64,000 nucleotides of DNA from NCBI RefSeq assembly GCF_001543325.1, contig NZ_CP013355.1, positions 1,766,001-1,830,000 of the forward strand. The letters are read 5' to 3'. Made by a program: the position numbers and the translations under genes. Position 1 is the first letter of the stretch; each line of letters opens with the position of its first letter. Source of the stretch: Lutibacter profundi. Lineage in GTDB: Bacteria > Bacteroidota > Bacteroidia > Flavobacteriales > Flavobacteriaceae. A model generated the notes under the pieces. It saw nothing but the letters and a program-made list of their open reading frames with translations, did not search any database and was not told the DNA's origin. Of the stretch, positions 52,448-61,510 are shown in pieces.

Positions 52448-52788
52448 TAATGGTAGCTTTTTTTTAGTTGATAAATGATTGCTTATTTCTATGAAAACGA
52501 ATTAAACAAATATTGAAAAAAAATACTCAAAAAAAAAGGGCACTTATTCACATTTACACCCAAGTTTTTAACATTTTGATGAAAAATAGAAATTTATAAA
52601 CTATTTTTAATTGCTGATATTCAGATAGTTAAAAGTTTAGCAATGCGCTGAGTAGTTGAGTTTATTGAGTTTTGTAAAAAACGCTAAAACATAAAAGAGC
52701 ACATGTTAATTGTACTCTTTTTTGGGGACACAATTAAAATAGCAACAATACTATTTTAAATTATTACTCAAATAATTATTGTTCAGCC
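52448..52788. other. Gene-free region upstream of nrdB
   Basis: This 341-base stretch lies between the nrdB start and the end of the exported-protein operon. It has only A/T-rich sequence, a hairpin annotated separately, and no frame that looks coding. It should hold the nrdB promoter; on the minus strand AATATTTG (52514-52507) is one base off TAnnTTTG. No convincing NrdR box was seen. Confidence 0.5.
52693..52723 (-). terminator. Terminator for the exported-protein operon
   Basis: AAAAGAGCAC and GTACTCTTTT form a stem (one mismatch) with loop ATGTTAATT and flanking A and T runs, about 65 bases past the last gene of the minus-strand operon (stop at 52789). The symmetrical A/T runs would let it work in both directions. 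Confidence 0.55.
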
Positions 52789-53268
52789 TTATTTTTTAAA
52801 ATAATTTTTATATTTTTCATTAATCTGTGTCATTCTATTTGTAAAAGTGGCTCCTACTTTTTCTAAAGCATTTAATTGGGCATCATTCATTAATCCTTGT
52901 GATGCTTGCTTTTTTTTGTAGGTGTCAAATTCATCAATTAATTTACCTAATTGAGCACTATTTGCGGCAAATTCAACAATTAGTTTTCCCATTTTTAAAT
53001 TATCCATGACTCCTTGTTCCTCTTCTTTCATCTCAAAAACTTCTTTACCATCTATAACCAATTGCTCAATATTATCTGACAGTTCATTAATGGCTTTTTC
53101 TGAAGATTTTATAACTTTTGTAAGTTCTACATCGTTTTTAATTTCAGTTGGTATTTGAATACTTAGGGGTGGTAAAAAATTAACATTTCTTTTTTTTTCA
53201 CCCGAACACGCATAAAATAAACTAGTAACAAGTATTATAATTAAAATTCTTTTGGTAAAATTTTTCAT
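52789..53268 (-). CDS. Uncharacterised lipoprotein, last gene of exported-protein operon
   Basis: I choose the start at 53268 (MKNFTKRILIIILVTSLFYACSGEKK, 159 residues) giving an SPII signal with Cys21; a longer frame would overlap the upstream gene, whose stop is one base away. The mature part is mainly helical (DVELTKVIKSSEKAINELSDNIEQLV..., QLGKLIDEFDTYKKKQASQ) with no recognised domain. It is the distal member of the five-gene operon 57525 to 52789. Function unknown. Confidence 0.72.
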   Translation of the reverse strand: MKNFTKRILIIILVTSLFYACSGEKKRNVNFLPPLSIQIPTEIKNDVELTKVIKSSEKAINELSDNIEQLVIDGKEVFEMKEEEQGVMDNLKMGKLIVEFAANSAQLGKLIDEFDTYKKKQASQGLMNDAQLNALEKVGATFTNRMTQINEKYKNYFKK

Positions 53269-53269
53269 T

Positions 53270-54226
53270 TTATTTAATTTCTTTAAGTGTATATAAATTT
53301 GTATAACCAAACGGCACCATTGCGTCTTTAACTTTAACTATTTTTGCAAATACGCCTGGTTTTTCATTAACCATCCAATATTTTATCTTCCCGTCAAAAT
53401 CCCCATAACCTTCAACAACAGTACATTCAAAAGTTCCAATAGCAGTTGCCACATTTTCTGTACCTACTACTTTATATATATTTAAATTTTCTTTTGGAAA
53501 AAACATAAAATCGTATTCATATTCCTGTAAATTATCCATCCAAATTGGGTCTTCTGTCATATCTATATACTCATTTTGGAAATATGAATATCTTCTAACA
53601 TCAATAGATTTTGCTTCTTCATTATAGTTTATTTTTTCGCTTTCTACCCAAGCATCTGCTTCTTGTTCGTCAGGGAAATTTGTTACATCATAAACAACTT
53701 CATTATACTCTTTTAAAAAGTTTACAATAGTTTCTATTCGCCAAGGGAGCTTACTTTCTGCTTCTTCATAATTAAAATCTCCTTTTTCATCAAAAAGAGT
53801 TTCTCTTTCAAATAATAAAACTGGCTTTTTTAAAGTAATTTTATTCGTGTTAACTGCAATTGATTTAGGAGTAATCTTTTTAAAACTTAGTATTGCTTCA
53901 TCTTTTTTATATGCTAATACACTATCGTTTAATTTTATAATTTTTGCTTCTCCATTAAAATCCTTATCCATGCTGCTAGTCATAATAATGGCTTTTTTCT
54001 TTTTATTATATTTCCATGTCCCAGCTTCAATAGATTTTGATGTAGTACTTCTGGCTGCTTTTAAAACGCCTTTTTCAGCAAAAATAAACACAGTTTGAAA
54101 GCCTTCTAATGTTTTACCATCATCAATAACTGTTGTTAATTGCCAGTTGCCAATTATTTTTGACTCTTGTGATTGCGCTATAAAAGCAACAAGTAGTAGT
54201 AATAATGTTATTGTTAATTTTTTCAT
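53270..54226 (-). CDS. Exported protein with lipocalin-like N-terminus
   Basis: The 318-residue protein has a signal peptide (residues 1-19, LLLVAFIAQSQ) and an N-terminal lipocalin-like segment (SKIIGNWQLTTVIDDGKTLEGFQTVFIFAEKGVL...AGTWKYNKKKKAIIMTS) with the GxW start typical of that barrel. The second half (FFPKENLNIYKVVGTENVATAIGTFECTVVEGYGDFDGKIKYWMVNEKPGVFAKIVK) has the form of proteins that measure ligand conversion on the surface, but I cannot name the family. It follows the 358-residue gene by 5 bases. Confidence 0.7.
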   Translation of the reverse strand: MKKLTITLLLLLVAFIAQSQESKIIGNWQLTTVIDDGKTLEGFQTVFIFAEKGVLKAARSTTSKSIEAGTWKYNKKKKAIIMTSSMDKDFNGEAKIIKLNDSVLAYKKDEAILSFKKITPKSIAVNTNKITLKKPVLLFERETLFDEKGDFNYEEAESKLPWRIETIVNFLKEYNEVVYDVTNFPDEQEADAWVESEKINYNEEAKSIDVRRYSYFQNEYIDMTEDPIWMDNLQEYEYDFMFFPKENLNIYKVVGTENVATAIGTFECTVVEGYGDFDGKIKYWMVNEKPGVFAKIVKVKDAMVPFGYTNLYTLKEIK

Positions 54227-54231
54227 GATTT

Positions 54232-55308
54232 TTATTTTAACTTTTGGGTTCTACTTGCTTTTAGTACATATATTCCTATATTATTTTGCGGAATTAATTT
54301 TGAGTTTTCGTACTTAAAGTCAAGTTGACTAATATCTTCTGTTTTAAATGGAATATTATCTATATTTAATAATGTGTTGTTTTTAATACTAAAATAATTT
54401 CTAAAACTAACAATGTTATTTACACCATTATACAATGTGAAATTTATGTTTACCTTATTTTTATCAATATTTAAAATTTGAATTTTACCTAAGTTTAATT
54501 TTGTAGTTACAAAAAATAAAATGTCATTTTTTTGGATAACAATTCCTTCAACATTTTCTGCCTGAATTAGTAAATCTTGTCGAGCATCTAGTATTCCTCC
54601 TATTTCAATTCCATTAAAAGACTTATATAATTTATCTCTTTTCAACCAAATTGGATGAAACAGTTTTTTATCAATTTTAAATACAGTATCTATTTCTACA
54701 GCTATTTTTGTTCTATCAGGATGTAATCGCACTCCTTTTTTGGTGGTTGCAAAACTTTCATTTTTTAATACCAACCCTTTCCAAGCATATAAATCTTGAA
54801 ACGTATCAATTTTATAATAATCGGCTTCTTTCCCAAGTATTTCTTTGGTTGCTGATTTTTCAGTTCCCATATAAAGTGTTTCAATCCAAGAATCTTTTAT
54901 TTGATAATACTGAAAATTTTCCCTGCATTTTATTCTTAAATAATAGGGATCGTCACTTACTTTATTTTTTTCAACATCAAAATAATAACGATGTTCATCA
55001 ACCCAAAATCGTTCGGCTATTTTTACTTTTTTTGGAAGTAATTTTCCTCCAAATTTTGAAACTTTATAAATTTCTTCAAAAGCAATATCCCCAAAATTAT
55101 CCCAGTAATAAATTACTTGTTCTGCTACATAAGGTATTTGTTCGCTAAAACTTGTTTCAACACCATTTTTAAATGAAAATCCAGCATGTGTTGAGTATCT
55201 ATACTTTTCATAAACTATTTTACCTGACTTTATTTTATAGGGTTTAAAATCTTGTGATTGTGTTGAAATAGTAATGATAAGTAGGAGTAATTGAGTTATT
55301 CTTTTCAT
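54232..55308 (-). CDS. Exported protein related to the neighbouring 281-residue lipoprotein
   Basis: The 358-residue protein has a short signal peptide (MKRITQLLLLIITISTQSQ). The mature start (FKPYKIKSGKIVYEKYRYS...YYWDNFGDIAFEEIYK) aligns by eye with the neighbour encoded at 55374-56219 (LKRYDVKSGIVKYTSTIS...LYFKNWGAVELKEEQ), so the two are related. The C-terminal half has alternating strands and no known catalytic motif. It is in the middle of the five-gene exported operon (65 bases after the 281-residue gene, 5 before the next). Confidence 0.7.
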   Translation of the reverse strand: MKRITQLLLLIITISTQSQDFKPYKIKSGKIVYEKYRYSTHAGFSFKNGVETSFSEQIPYVAEQVIYYWDNFGDIAFEEIYKVSKFGGKLLPKKVKIAERFWVDEHRYYFDVEKNKVSDDPYYLRIKCRENFQYYQIKDSWIETLYMGTEKSATKEILGKEADYYKIDTFQDLYAWKGLVLKNESFATTKKGVRLHPDRTKIAVEIDTVFKIDKKLFHPIWLKRDKLYKSFNGIEIGGILDARQDLLIQAENVEGIVIQKNDILFFVTTKLNLGKIQILNIDKNKVNINFTLYNGVNNIVSFRNYFSIKNNTLLNIDNIPFKTEDISQLDFKYENSKLIPQNNIGIYVLKASRTQKLK

Positions 55309-55373
55309 GTTTTGTTGTAAAAAATTACCATCTGAAAACTAAGTAGGGACGACTTAATTATTTTAAAAGTTAA

Positions 55374-56219
55374 CTAATTTCCTTTTCTCATTTTAATCAT
55401 TTTCTGAATCATATTGTATGTTTGATGCAGTTCTTCATCGCTCATTTCTTGCATTTCAGAATCATCTTTTGTTGCTAATTTTTTCCATTCTTCAAAACTT
55501 AGTTTACTTATTTGATCCATATTATCATTCATTCCATCCATTTCACCTTCAAACACTTGATTATTCATAAAACCTTCTTGTTTCTGTATTGGAAAATTTG
55601 GGAGTTTAAAATTAGAATCGGCTACAGAAACATTAAACTTAGCACTTGTAGCTTCCTTTAAAGTTCTAATACCCAAAACAGTAATATCTATTTTTAAGGG
55701 AACTCCTTTGTACATCCATTGTTTGGCTCCTTTAATATCCCAAACTTCACAGTTATACCCTAAAAAACTTTCATTTCCTATCTTTTTACCACCAATAGAT
55801 TCTAACATACTTTTTCCTGCATCACCTGCATCAGTATTACTTTGTTTCATCATATCCATCATTACATCTCTACCAACTGTAATTATTTTTTTATCGAAAT
55901 CAACTACATAACTCTCTCCATTATTTAATTTATTTATTACATGAGTTGAATTTTTTTCTGTTTTTGATCTTCCAAAAAACTTCATGGTTGTAGTTTGGGT
56001 AGCTTGTTCTTCTTTTAATTCAACAGCACCCCAATTTTTAAAATATAAACTCTCTGTGCCGCTTCCTTTAACTTCCCCTCCAAGTACTTTTCCTGAAATA
56101 GTACTTGTATATTTTACAATTCCTGATTTTACATCATAGCGTTTTAATTTGTTTTGGCTGTTTCCACTACAACTTGTAAGTATTATAATTAATGAAAGTA
56201 ATATGTTTAGTTTTTTCAT
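55374..56219 (-). CDS. Lipoprotein with conserved KSGIVKY-type start
   Basis: The 281-residue protein has an SPII signal with Cys17 (LSLIIILTSCSGNSQ). The mature part carries RYDVKSGIVKYTSTISGKVLGGEVKGSGTESLYFKNWGAVELKEEQ, a pattern I recall from Flavobacteriaceae lipoproteins near DUF4412 proteins, then FLGYNCEVWDIKGAKQWMYKGVPLKI and a Met/Glu-rich C-terminal end. It is related to the next gene. It sits 10 bases after the OmpA-like gene, inside the same operon. Its role is unknown; a family assignment to DUF4412 is tentative. Confidence 0.72.
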   Translation of the reverse strand: MKKLNILLSLIIILTSCSGNSQNKLKRYDVKSGIVKYTSTISGKVLGGEVKGSGTESLYFKNWGAVELKEEQATQTTTMKFFGRSKTEKNSTHVINKLNNGESYVVDFDKKIITVGRDVMMDMMKQSNTDAGDAGKSMLESIGGKKIGNESFLGYNCEVWDIKGAKQWMYKGVPLKIDITVLGIRTLKEATSAKFNVSVADSNFKLPNFPIQKQEGFMNNQVFEGEMDGMNDNMDQISKLSFEEWKKLATKDDSEMQEMSDEELHQTYNMIQKMIKMRKGN

Positions 56220-56229
56220 GATTTTATTT

Positions 56230-57525
56230 TTAAAATTTTACAAATTCCACTCTTCTGTTATTTGCTTTCCCTTCTGGTGTACTATTAGTATCTAAAGGTT
56301 TACTTTCTCCAAAACCATTTGATTTTAATCTGTTAGGTGAAATTCCCATACTAATAAGTTTATCCATCACTGTTTTTCCTCTGGCTTTTGATAAGACCAT
56401 ATTGGTTTCATCTCCACCATCACTATCTGTATGTCCTTCTACGCTAAATTTAAGGTCAGTGTTTTTGTTCATCAATTGGTAAATTTTATTGATGGGCCCC
56501 ATACTTTCGGGTTTTAAAGTGGCTTTATTCACATCGAATTTAATACCGTTTACAATAATTTTTCCTTCTGATAAAACTCTATCGTAATATTTTACACCGC
56601 CTTTTGCAATACGGAAATTTCTTAAGTATTGATTCCCTTTCTGTGATTCTATAGTAAATCCCCAAGGGTTACCTTCTAGATGAGGAATATTGATTAATCG
56701 AGTGTCATCCATATAAGCTTTAAACTTCCCTTTAGTATAGGCAATAGCAATATGTCGCCATTGTCCTATTGGTTCTTCTGCCCAGCTTAGTTTTTCGGTG
56801 CCAGGATATCTTTTGTCTGTATCTTCAAATTCAATTCCATTTGGATAAACCGTGAAATTTCCTCCTAAACCTTTTCCCCATTGATTCTTTTTATCTCGGA
56901 AAGCTATAAAAAACCTATTAGCGGTGGTACGTCCTTTTTCAAACCAAACATCAAATTCTACGGTAAAAACTTCTGGTAAATAATCTTCTTTAGAATTTTT
57001 TAAATAGGGTACTATTTCGCCACCTCTATCAATAAACATGATGACATTTTCTCCATTTACTTGGGCAATTTCAGCAGAACCTTCATATAAATCCCAACGG
57101 CTTGGAAATTCACCGTTTTCTTCATCAGCACTTGGGCCGTCTTCAAAAATTACGGTATCGCCAGGTACAAAATCAAACTTGCTCCAAACGACAGTAGGCT
57201 TGTTTGATTTTGCTTTGGCTTCATTAGAATTTGTAGATTCTAAATTGTTTTCTCTTTTTTCATTTGTATTGCTATTTCCCTCTTCCTTGTCTTTTTTCTT
57301 ACCATCTAAAATATCTTCCGCTTTATCAAATTCTTTATCAATTTTTTTATTAACACGTTTTTCTGCTCTTTTCTCAGCTTCACGATCTATTTTTTCTTTC
57401 GCTTTTTTAGCTAACTTTTTAAAAAATTGAGCTTCTGATTGTTGGGGAATAAAGAAGAACAAACTAAAGACCAACAATATTTTAAAAATTGAGCTCGTTT
57501 TAAAATTAAGTGTGCTTTTTTTCAT
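56230..57525 (-). CDS. OmpA-family outer-membrane protein with coiled coil and LamG-like region
   Basis: The 431-residue protein has a signal peptide (about residues 1-32, ...FFFIPQQSEAQ), a charged coiled-coil stretch (KKLAKKAKEKIDREAEKRAEKRV), a concanavalin/LamG-like domain (about 115-310, with FDFVPGDTVIFEDG and FTIESQKGNQYLRNFRIAKG) and a C-terminal OmpA domain that binds peptidoglycan: FDVNKATLKPESMGPI, FSVEGHTDSDGGDETN, LSKARGKTVMDKLI and NRRVEFVKF. It is the first gene of the five-gene exported operon, 11 to 10 bases ahead of the next, and may anchor the others to the cell wall. Confidence 0.88.
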   Translation of the reverse strand: MKKSTLNFKTSSIFKILLVFSLFFFIPQQSEAQFFKKLAKKAKEKIDREAEKRAEKRVNKKIDKEFDKAEDILDGKKKDKEEGNSNTNEKRENNLESTNSNEAKAKSNKPTVVWSKFDFVPGDTVIFEDGPSADEENGEFPSRWDLYEGSAEIAQVNGENVIMFIDRGGEIVPYLKNSKEDYLPEVFTVEFDVWFEKGRTTANRFFIAFRDKKNQWGKGLGGNFTVYPNGIEFEDTDKRYPGTEKLSWAEEPIGQWRHIAIAYTKGKFKAYMDDTRLINIPHLEGNPWGFTIESQKGNQYLRNFRIAKGGVKYYDRVLSEGKIIVNGIKFDVNKATLKPESMGPINKIYQLMNKNTDLKFSVEGHTDSDGGDETNMVLSKARGKTVMDKLISMGISPNRLKSNGFGESKPLDTNSTPEGKANNRRVEFVKF

Positions 57526-57920
57526 GATTTTTGAATTTATAATTTTAGCGTTATTGTGGTTTTAATTATGATGCTAAATTACTTTCAAAATCAAAAAATT
57601 ACTTCATACAAAAGTGTGATTTACCTAACCCTTTTGGGTGATTTTGTATTGAAAAGGTATTGTTATTATTAACATTTACAGTAGTTAGATCTATTGCAAA
57701 ATTATTTTAACAGTGTAGTTTATAAAAAAGTTTTAGTACAAGACAAAAAACAAAATGTGTTTTGTTTTGGAGGTAGTGAGCGAAAATTATAGAGCGATTA
57801 TTTTATTACAAAGGCCTTAAAAAAGAGGTCTCGACTGTGCTCTACCTGACATTTGATAATTTATGTTAACTTTTGATAAGTACTAAAAAAAGTAGTTGGC
57901 TCCTAAAACAAGCTTATTGT
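57526..57920. other. Gene-free region between the OmpA-led operon and the TPR-LuxR gene
   Basis: This 395-base stretch has no convincing reading frame. It should contain the promoter for the OmpA-led operon; on the minus strand TAATTTAG is a weak -7 match. At about 57829-57853 a short run (GGTCTCGACTGTGCTCTACC) resembles a scattered Flavobacteriaceae extragenic repeat, here in degenerate form. The remainder is A/T-rich. Confidence 0.45.
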
Positions 57921-59522
57921 TTAAGTTCTAATTTTTTTTATGGCCTGAATTCTATTTTTAACATCTAATTTAGCATAGATGTTTTTTATATGTGTTTTAA
58001 TGGTATTGTTTGAAACAAACATTTTTTTGGAAATTTCATTATTACTAAATCCTGCTGCAATATGTTGTAACACTTCAATTTCTCGTTTTGAAAGTCCAAA
58101 ATCACTAAAATTTTCAGCAATATTTTTAGTTTCGGTATTTATATTGTTTTTTGCTTTTTCTTTTAAATCATTAATTTGAAGTACGTAATTTTGTAATTCT
58201 GAATTTTTGTTTTCAATTTCTAAGTCCGAATTTCTTCTGTAAAGTCGAAATAAATAAAGTAAGCCTAAAATTCCTGCTAAACCTAAAGAAGAGATTATAA
58301 TTAAACGGTTAAAATTTGTTTTTGCCTTCTTTTTATTTAATTCATTTTCTTTTGCTAATTCCTGTATTTGCGCATCTTTTTTTGCTGTTTCATATTCAAC
58401 TTGAGTACTTATAATACTTTTTTGTGATGCTTCATTAACAATGCTATCTTGAAATGCTGTTGCAATTTTATGTGAACTTAGTGCTTCTTTATAGTTTTTT
58501 GTATGTGTATAGTAATCAACCAAAGCATTATATCCTAAAGAAATATTTTCTTTAGATTTAATTATTTTGGCACTTGACAAACCCATAATAATATTTTCTT
58601 TAGCCTCTTTATATTCACCTAAATTTAACTGATTTTTACCAACATTAATTAATGTATTGCTTAAATATCTTATATTATTTTCTTTTGTAAAAAGAGGGAT
58701 TGCTTCTTTATAAAATTCGATAGATTTTTGATATTCTCCTTTTTTTTGAAATAATAGCCCTAACAAATTATACCGTATAGCCTCACTTTGTTTGTGTTTG
58801 TATTTTTTTGTTAATGCTAATGCTTTACGTAAATAATGATCTGAAGAATCATACCGTTTTTTATATAAATAAACCTCTCCTATATTTGATAAACTATATT
58901 CTTGACCTCTAATGTTATTATTCTCTACATCTAACCTATAAACTCTTTTAAAATAATGTAGTGCCTTGTCATATTCTTTAGTGTCTATAAATACATTTCC
59001 TATACCATTTAAAGCTATTGTAATACTTTTATTGTGTTTTATTTTTTCTGATAAATCTAATGCCTGAAAATAAAAATCAAAAGCTTCCTTTTCTAAATTT
59101 AATTTTCTATAGCTAACACCTATATTATTTAAACATTTGATTTTTAATAATGTATCTGTAGTTTTATTGAGATAGCTTAAAGCTCTTTTGTGAAGTGCAA
59201 CCGAACTTTCATAATCATAATTATATCTTGCGGCTAAACCTTTTCTATTGTAACTTTCTCCTAATCCTTTTATATAAAATATTTTTTCTGAAGTTGAAAT
59301 AGCATTATCTATCACATATTCACTTGGTATTTTGGCTCTAACAGCATTTTTGTATAATGCAATTAAATCATCAACCTTAGAAATAGTATTTGGTTTTACT
59401 TTTAACTCATTAAAAAGACTATCAACAACCCTTTTATTTATTTTTTTTTGTGAATATATTGGGTTTAAAGCAAGAAATGTTAAAATTAAAAAGAGTGAGG
59501 TTAAATAGTGATTTTTATTCAT
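57921..59522 (-). CDS. Exported-N-terminus TPR protein with C-terminal LuxR-type DNA-binding domain
   Basis: I choose the start at 59522 (MNKNHYLTSLFLILTFLALNPIYSQ, 533 residues), a signal-peptide-like segment; a longer frame to 59600 is possible. Residues about 75-380 are tetratricopeptide repeats (YESSVALHKRALSYLN, EAFDFYFQALDLSEKIK, YDKALHYFKRVYRLD, ...). One membrane helix follows (LIIISSLGLAGILGLLYLFRLY), a coiled coil (SDLEIENKNSELQN), and a C-terminal LuxR/GerE HTH (FGLSKREIEVLQHIAAGFSNNEISKKMFVSNNTIKTHIKNIYAKLDVKNR). So a periplasmic TPR sensor is coupled through the membrane to a DNA-binding domain. It is a likely regulator of the exported operon just downstream on the same strand. 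Confidence 0.88.
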   Translation of the reverse strand: MNKNHYLTSLFLILTFLALNPIYSQKKINKRVVDSLFNELKVKPNTISKVDDLIALYKNAVRAKIPSEYVIDNAISTSEKIFYIKGLGESYNRKGLAARYNYDYESSVALHKRALSYLNKTTDTLLKIKCLNNIGVSYRKLNLEKEAFDFYFQALDLSEKIKHNKSITIALNGIGNVFIDTKEYDKALHYFKRVYRLDVENNNIRGQEYSLSNIGEVYLYKKRYDSSDHYLRKALALTKKYKHKQSEAIRYNLLGLLFQKKGEYQKSIEFYKEAIPLFTKENNIRYLSNTLINVGKNQLNLGEYKEAKENIIMGLSSAKIIKSKENISLGYNALVDYYTHTKNYKEALSSHKIATAFQDSIVNEASQKSIISTQVEYETAKKDAQIQELAKENELNKKKAKTNFNRLIIISSLGLAGILGLLYLFRLYRRNSDLEIENKNSELQNYVLQINDLKEKAKNNINTETKNIAENFSDFGLSKREIEVLQHIAAGFSNNEISKKMFVSNNTIKTHIKNIYAKLDVKNRIQAIKKIRT

Positions 59523-59611
59523 TTTTTTAAATTCTACTTCCTGTAAAGTTAAAGAATTACTTCCTCTTTTTAACTTATTAAAAAGTAATATTTGATACAT
59601 ATAACTACTCT

Positions 59612-60181
59612 TTAAGTTTCAATAAAGGTTTTCGCTACTTTTTCAAGTTCGCTATACCAATCTTTTCCAAATTTTCTAATTAAAGCTTCTTTTACAAATT
59701 TATATACAGGTACTTGTAATTCTTTTCCTAAAGTACAAGCATCATCACAAATTGGCCACTTATGGTAATTTACTGCCGAAAACTCACTATATTCCATAAT
59801 ACGTATTGGGTATAAATGACAAGAAATAGGTTTTTTCCATTGTATTACACCTTGATTGTAAGCTTCTTCAATACCACATTTTGTAATGTTATTCTCATCA
59901 AAAATTACAAAAGCACAATCTTTATTATTAATTAAAGGCGTTTCAAATTCGCCTTCATTGGTTATAAAAAGTCCTTGATTTTCTATTGCTGAAATTCCTT
60001 CAGCTCTCAAAAATGGTTTTATTTTAGGATAAATATCTAACAATATTTGTAATTCTTCTTCTTCTAAAGGTGCACCTGCTTCACCGTCAATGCAACATTT
60101 ACCTTTGCAAGAAGCCAAATTACAAACAAACTCCTTTTCTATAATATCTTCTGAAACTATTGTTTTTCCTAATTGAAACAT
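59612..60181 (-). CDS. DUF3109 family Cys-rich protein
   Basis: The 189-residue protein matches DUF3109: MFQLGKTIVSEDIIEKEFVCNLASCKGKCCIDGEAGAPLE, KDCAFVIFDENNITKCGIEEAY, ISCHLYPIRI and WPICDDAC. The eight or so conserved Cys and the SCKGKCCIDG pattern suggest a metal or Fe-S centre, like the related YkgJ-type proteins. The exact job is unknown. It is the last gene before the TPR-LuxR gene (89 bases apart) and is divergent from marC. Confidence 0.85.
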   Translation of the reverse strand: MFQLGKTIVSEDIIEKEFVCNLASCKGKCCIDGEAGAPLEEEELQILLDIYPKIKPFLRAEGISAIENQGLFITNEGEFETPLINNKDCAFVIFDENNITKCGIEEAYNQGVIQWKKPISCHLYPIRIMEYSEFSAVNYHKWPICDDACTLGKELQVPVYKFVKEALIRKFGKDWYSELEKVAKTFIET

Positions 60182-60264
60182 GCTGCAAAATTAAACTATT
60201 TTTTTACATACATTTGTGTTAAATTAGATTGTTATTTTATAATTTAGTCCACTTTTAAAAATTT

Positions 60265-60855
60265 ATGATTATGGGCTTCAATTTTAAAGAAATATTTACT
60301 GCAACAATGATATTGTTTGCTGTAATTGATATTATAGGTAACATTCCTATAATTATTGATTTACGAAAAAAAGTTGGGCATATACAGTCTGAAAAAGCTT
60401 CAATTATAGCTGGTGTTATTATGATTTCTTTTTTATTTTTAGGAGCAAGTATCTTAAACTTAATAGGTATTGATGTTAATTCATTTGCTGTAGCTGGTTC
60501 TTTTATTTTATTTTTTTTAGCTTTAGAAATGATTTTAGGAATTACACTTTATAAAGAGGAAGAAACAAATGCAATTACAGCATCTGTTTTTCCATTGGCA
60601 TTCCCGCTAATTGCTGGTCCGGGTAGTTTAACCTCTATTTTATCTCTAAGAGCTGAATACGCAACAATAAATATTGTAATTGCCATAATTATAAATATTA
60701 TATTTATGTATATTGTATTAAAAACTTCATCAAAAATTGAAAAAATAATCGGTGAAAATGGTATCAGCATTATACGTAAAATATTTGGCGTAATATTACT
60801 GGCAATTGCTGTTAAATTATTCACCACAAATATTCAAGGTTTATTACATAATTAA
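60265..60855 (+). CDS. MarC family integral membrane protein
   Basis: The 196-residue protein has six membrane helices and the MarC family features: ATMILFAVIDIIGNIPIIIDLRKK, FLFLGASILNLIGIDVNSFAVAGSFILFFLALEMILG and AFPLIAGPGSLTSILSL. MarC proteins are of unknown transport function; they were once linked to antibiotic resistance. Start may be at 60265 or two codons later. It is followed after 12 bases by the short flavoprotein gene, so they are probably cotranscribed. Confidence 0.9.
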   Translation: MIMGFNFKEIFTATMILFAVIDIIGNIPIIIDLRKKVGHIQSEKASIIAGVIMISFLFLGASILNLIGIDVNSFAVAGSFILFFLALEMILGITLYKEEETNAITASVFPLAFPLIAGPGSLTSILSLRAEYATINIVIAIIINIIFMYIVLKTSSKIEKIIGENGISIIRKIFGVILLAIAVKLFTTNIQGLLHN

Positions 60856-60867
60856 AATATATAAAAT

Positions 60868-61479
60868 ATGGGTTCTTTAGATGTGTTAATTATTGGAGGA
60901 AGTGCTGCTGGGTTGTCAAGTGCTTTAATTTTAGGTTCAGCATTAAACAAGCCTTTTGGTATTGGCAAAAAAGTTGGAATTATTACGCACCAAAAAAGTG
61001 CTGCCTTACAAAATGCTGAATTAAATAATGTTTTGGGATTTAAAAAAGGAACAAAAGGAAATGAAATTCTTAAAGAAGGTTTAATTCAATTGGCTGAAAC
61101 CTATCCTGAAATAATTCAAATAGCTAAGGAAAAAGTAGTTAAAGTTGAAGGTAATTACCCAAGTTTTACAGTAGTTACCAATAAAAATTCATATCAAACA
61201 AAAAAAATTGTAGTTGCGGTTGGCCCTTCTAATTTATTTAATATTGAAGGATTAATGCAATATGTGATTCCTCATAAAGCGATACCTGCTGTTAAAGAAA
61301 AAATTATGCTTAAAAACAACAATCACATAGTTACTGAAGGAATTTACGTTGCTGGTGTTTTAGCTGGTTGGAGAAGTCAATATGCAATTGCAGCCGGTAG
61401 TGGGTCTCAAGTTGCCACTGATATTTTAACTTTATGGAATGGAGGAAACCATACAATGATCCATGATGTAATTGAGTAA
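60868..61479 (+). CDS. Short FAD-dependent oxidoreductase, thioredoxin-reductase-like
   Basis: The 203-residue protein has the FAD-binding Rossmann motif (DVLIIGGSAAGLSSALIL, residues 5-22) and a C-terminal second FAD motif (VTEGIYVAGVLAGWRSQYAIAAGSGSQVATDIL), as in the FAD half of thioredoxin-reductase-like enzymes. The NADPH-binding half and the redox CxxC of thioredoxin reductase are absent. So it is a single-domain flavoprotein that must work with another electron donor. The frame is intact and it follows marC by 12 bases. Confidence 0.82.
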   Translation: MGSLDVLIIGGSAAGLSSALILGSALNKPFGIGKKVGIITHQKSAALQNAELNNVLGFKKGTKGNEILKEGLIQLAETYPEIIQIAKEKVVKVEGNYPSFTVVTNKNSYQTKKIVVAVGPSNLFNIEGLMQYVIPHKAIPAVKEKIMLKNNNHIVTEGIYVAGVLAGWRSQYAIAAGSGSQVATDILTLWNGGNHTMIHDVIE

Positions 61480-61510
61480 AAAATGAATTTTATAAAAGTC
61501 TTTGGATGTC

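Noticed and set aside
54708-55148. A 146-codon plus-strand frame
   Set aside because: Antisense to the exported 358-residue protein; composition is rich in Phe, Leu and His as expected for shadows of AT-rich genes.
57038-57430. A 130-codon plus-strand frame
   Set aside because: Antisense to the OmpA-like gene; Ser/Phe-rich shadow.
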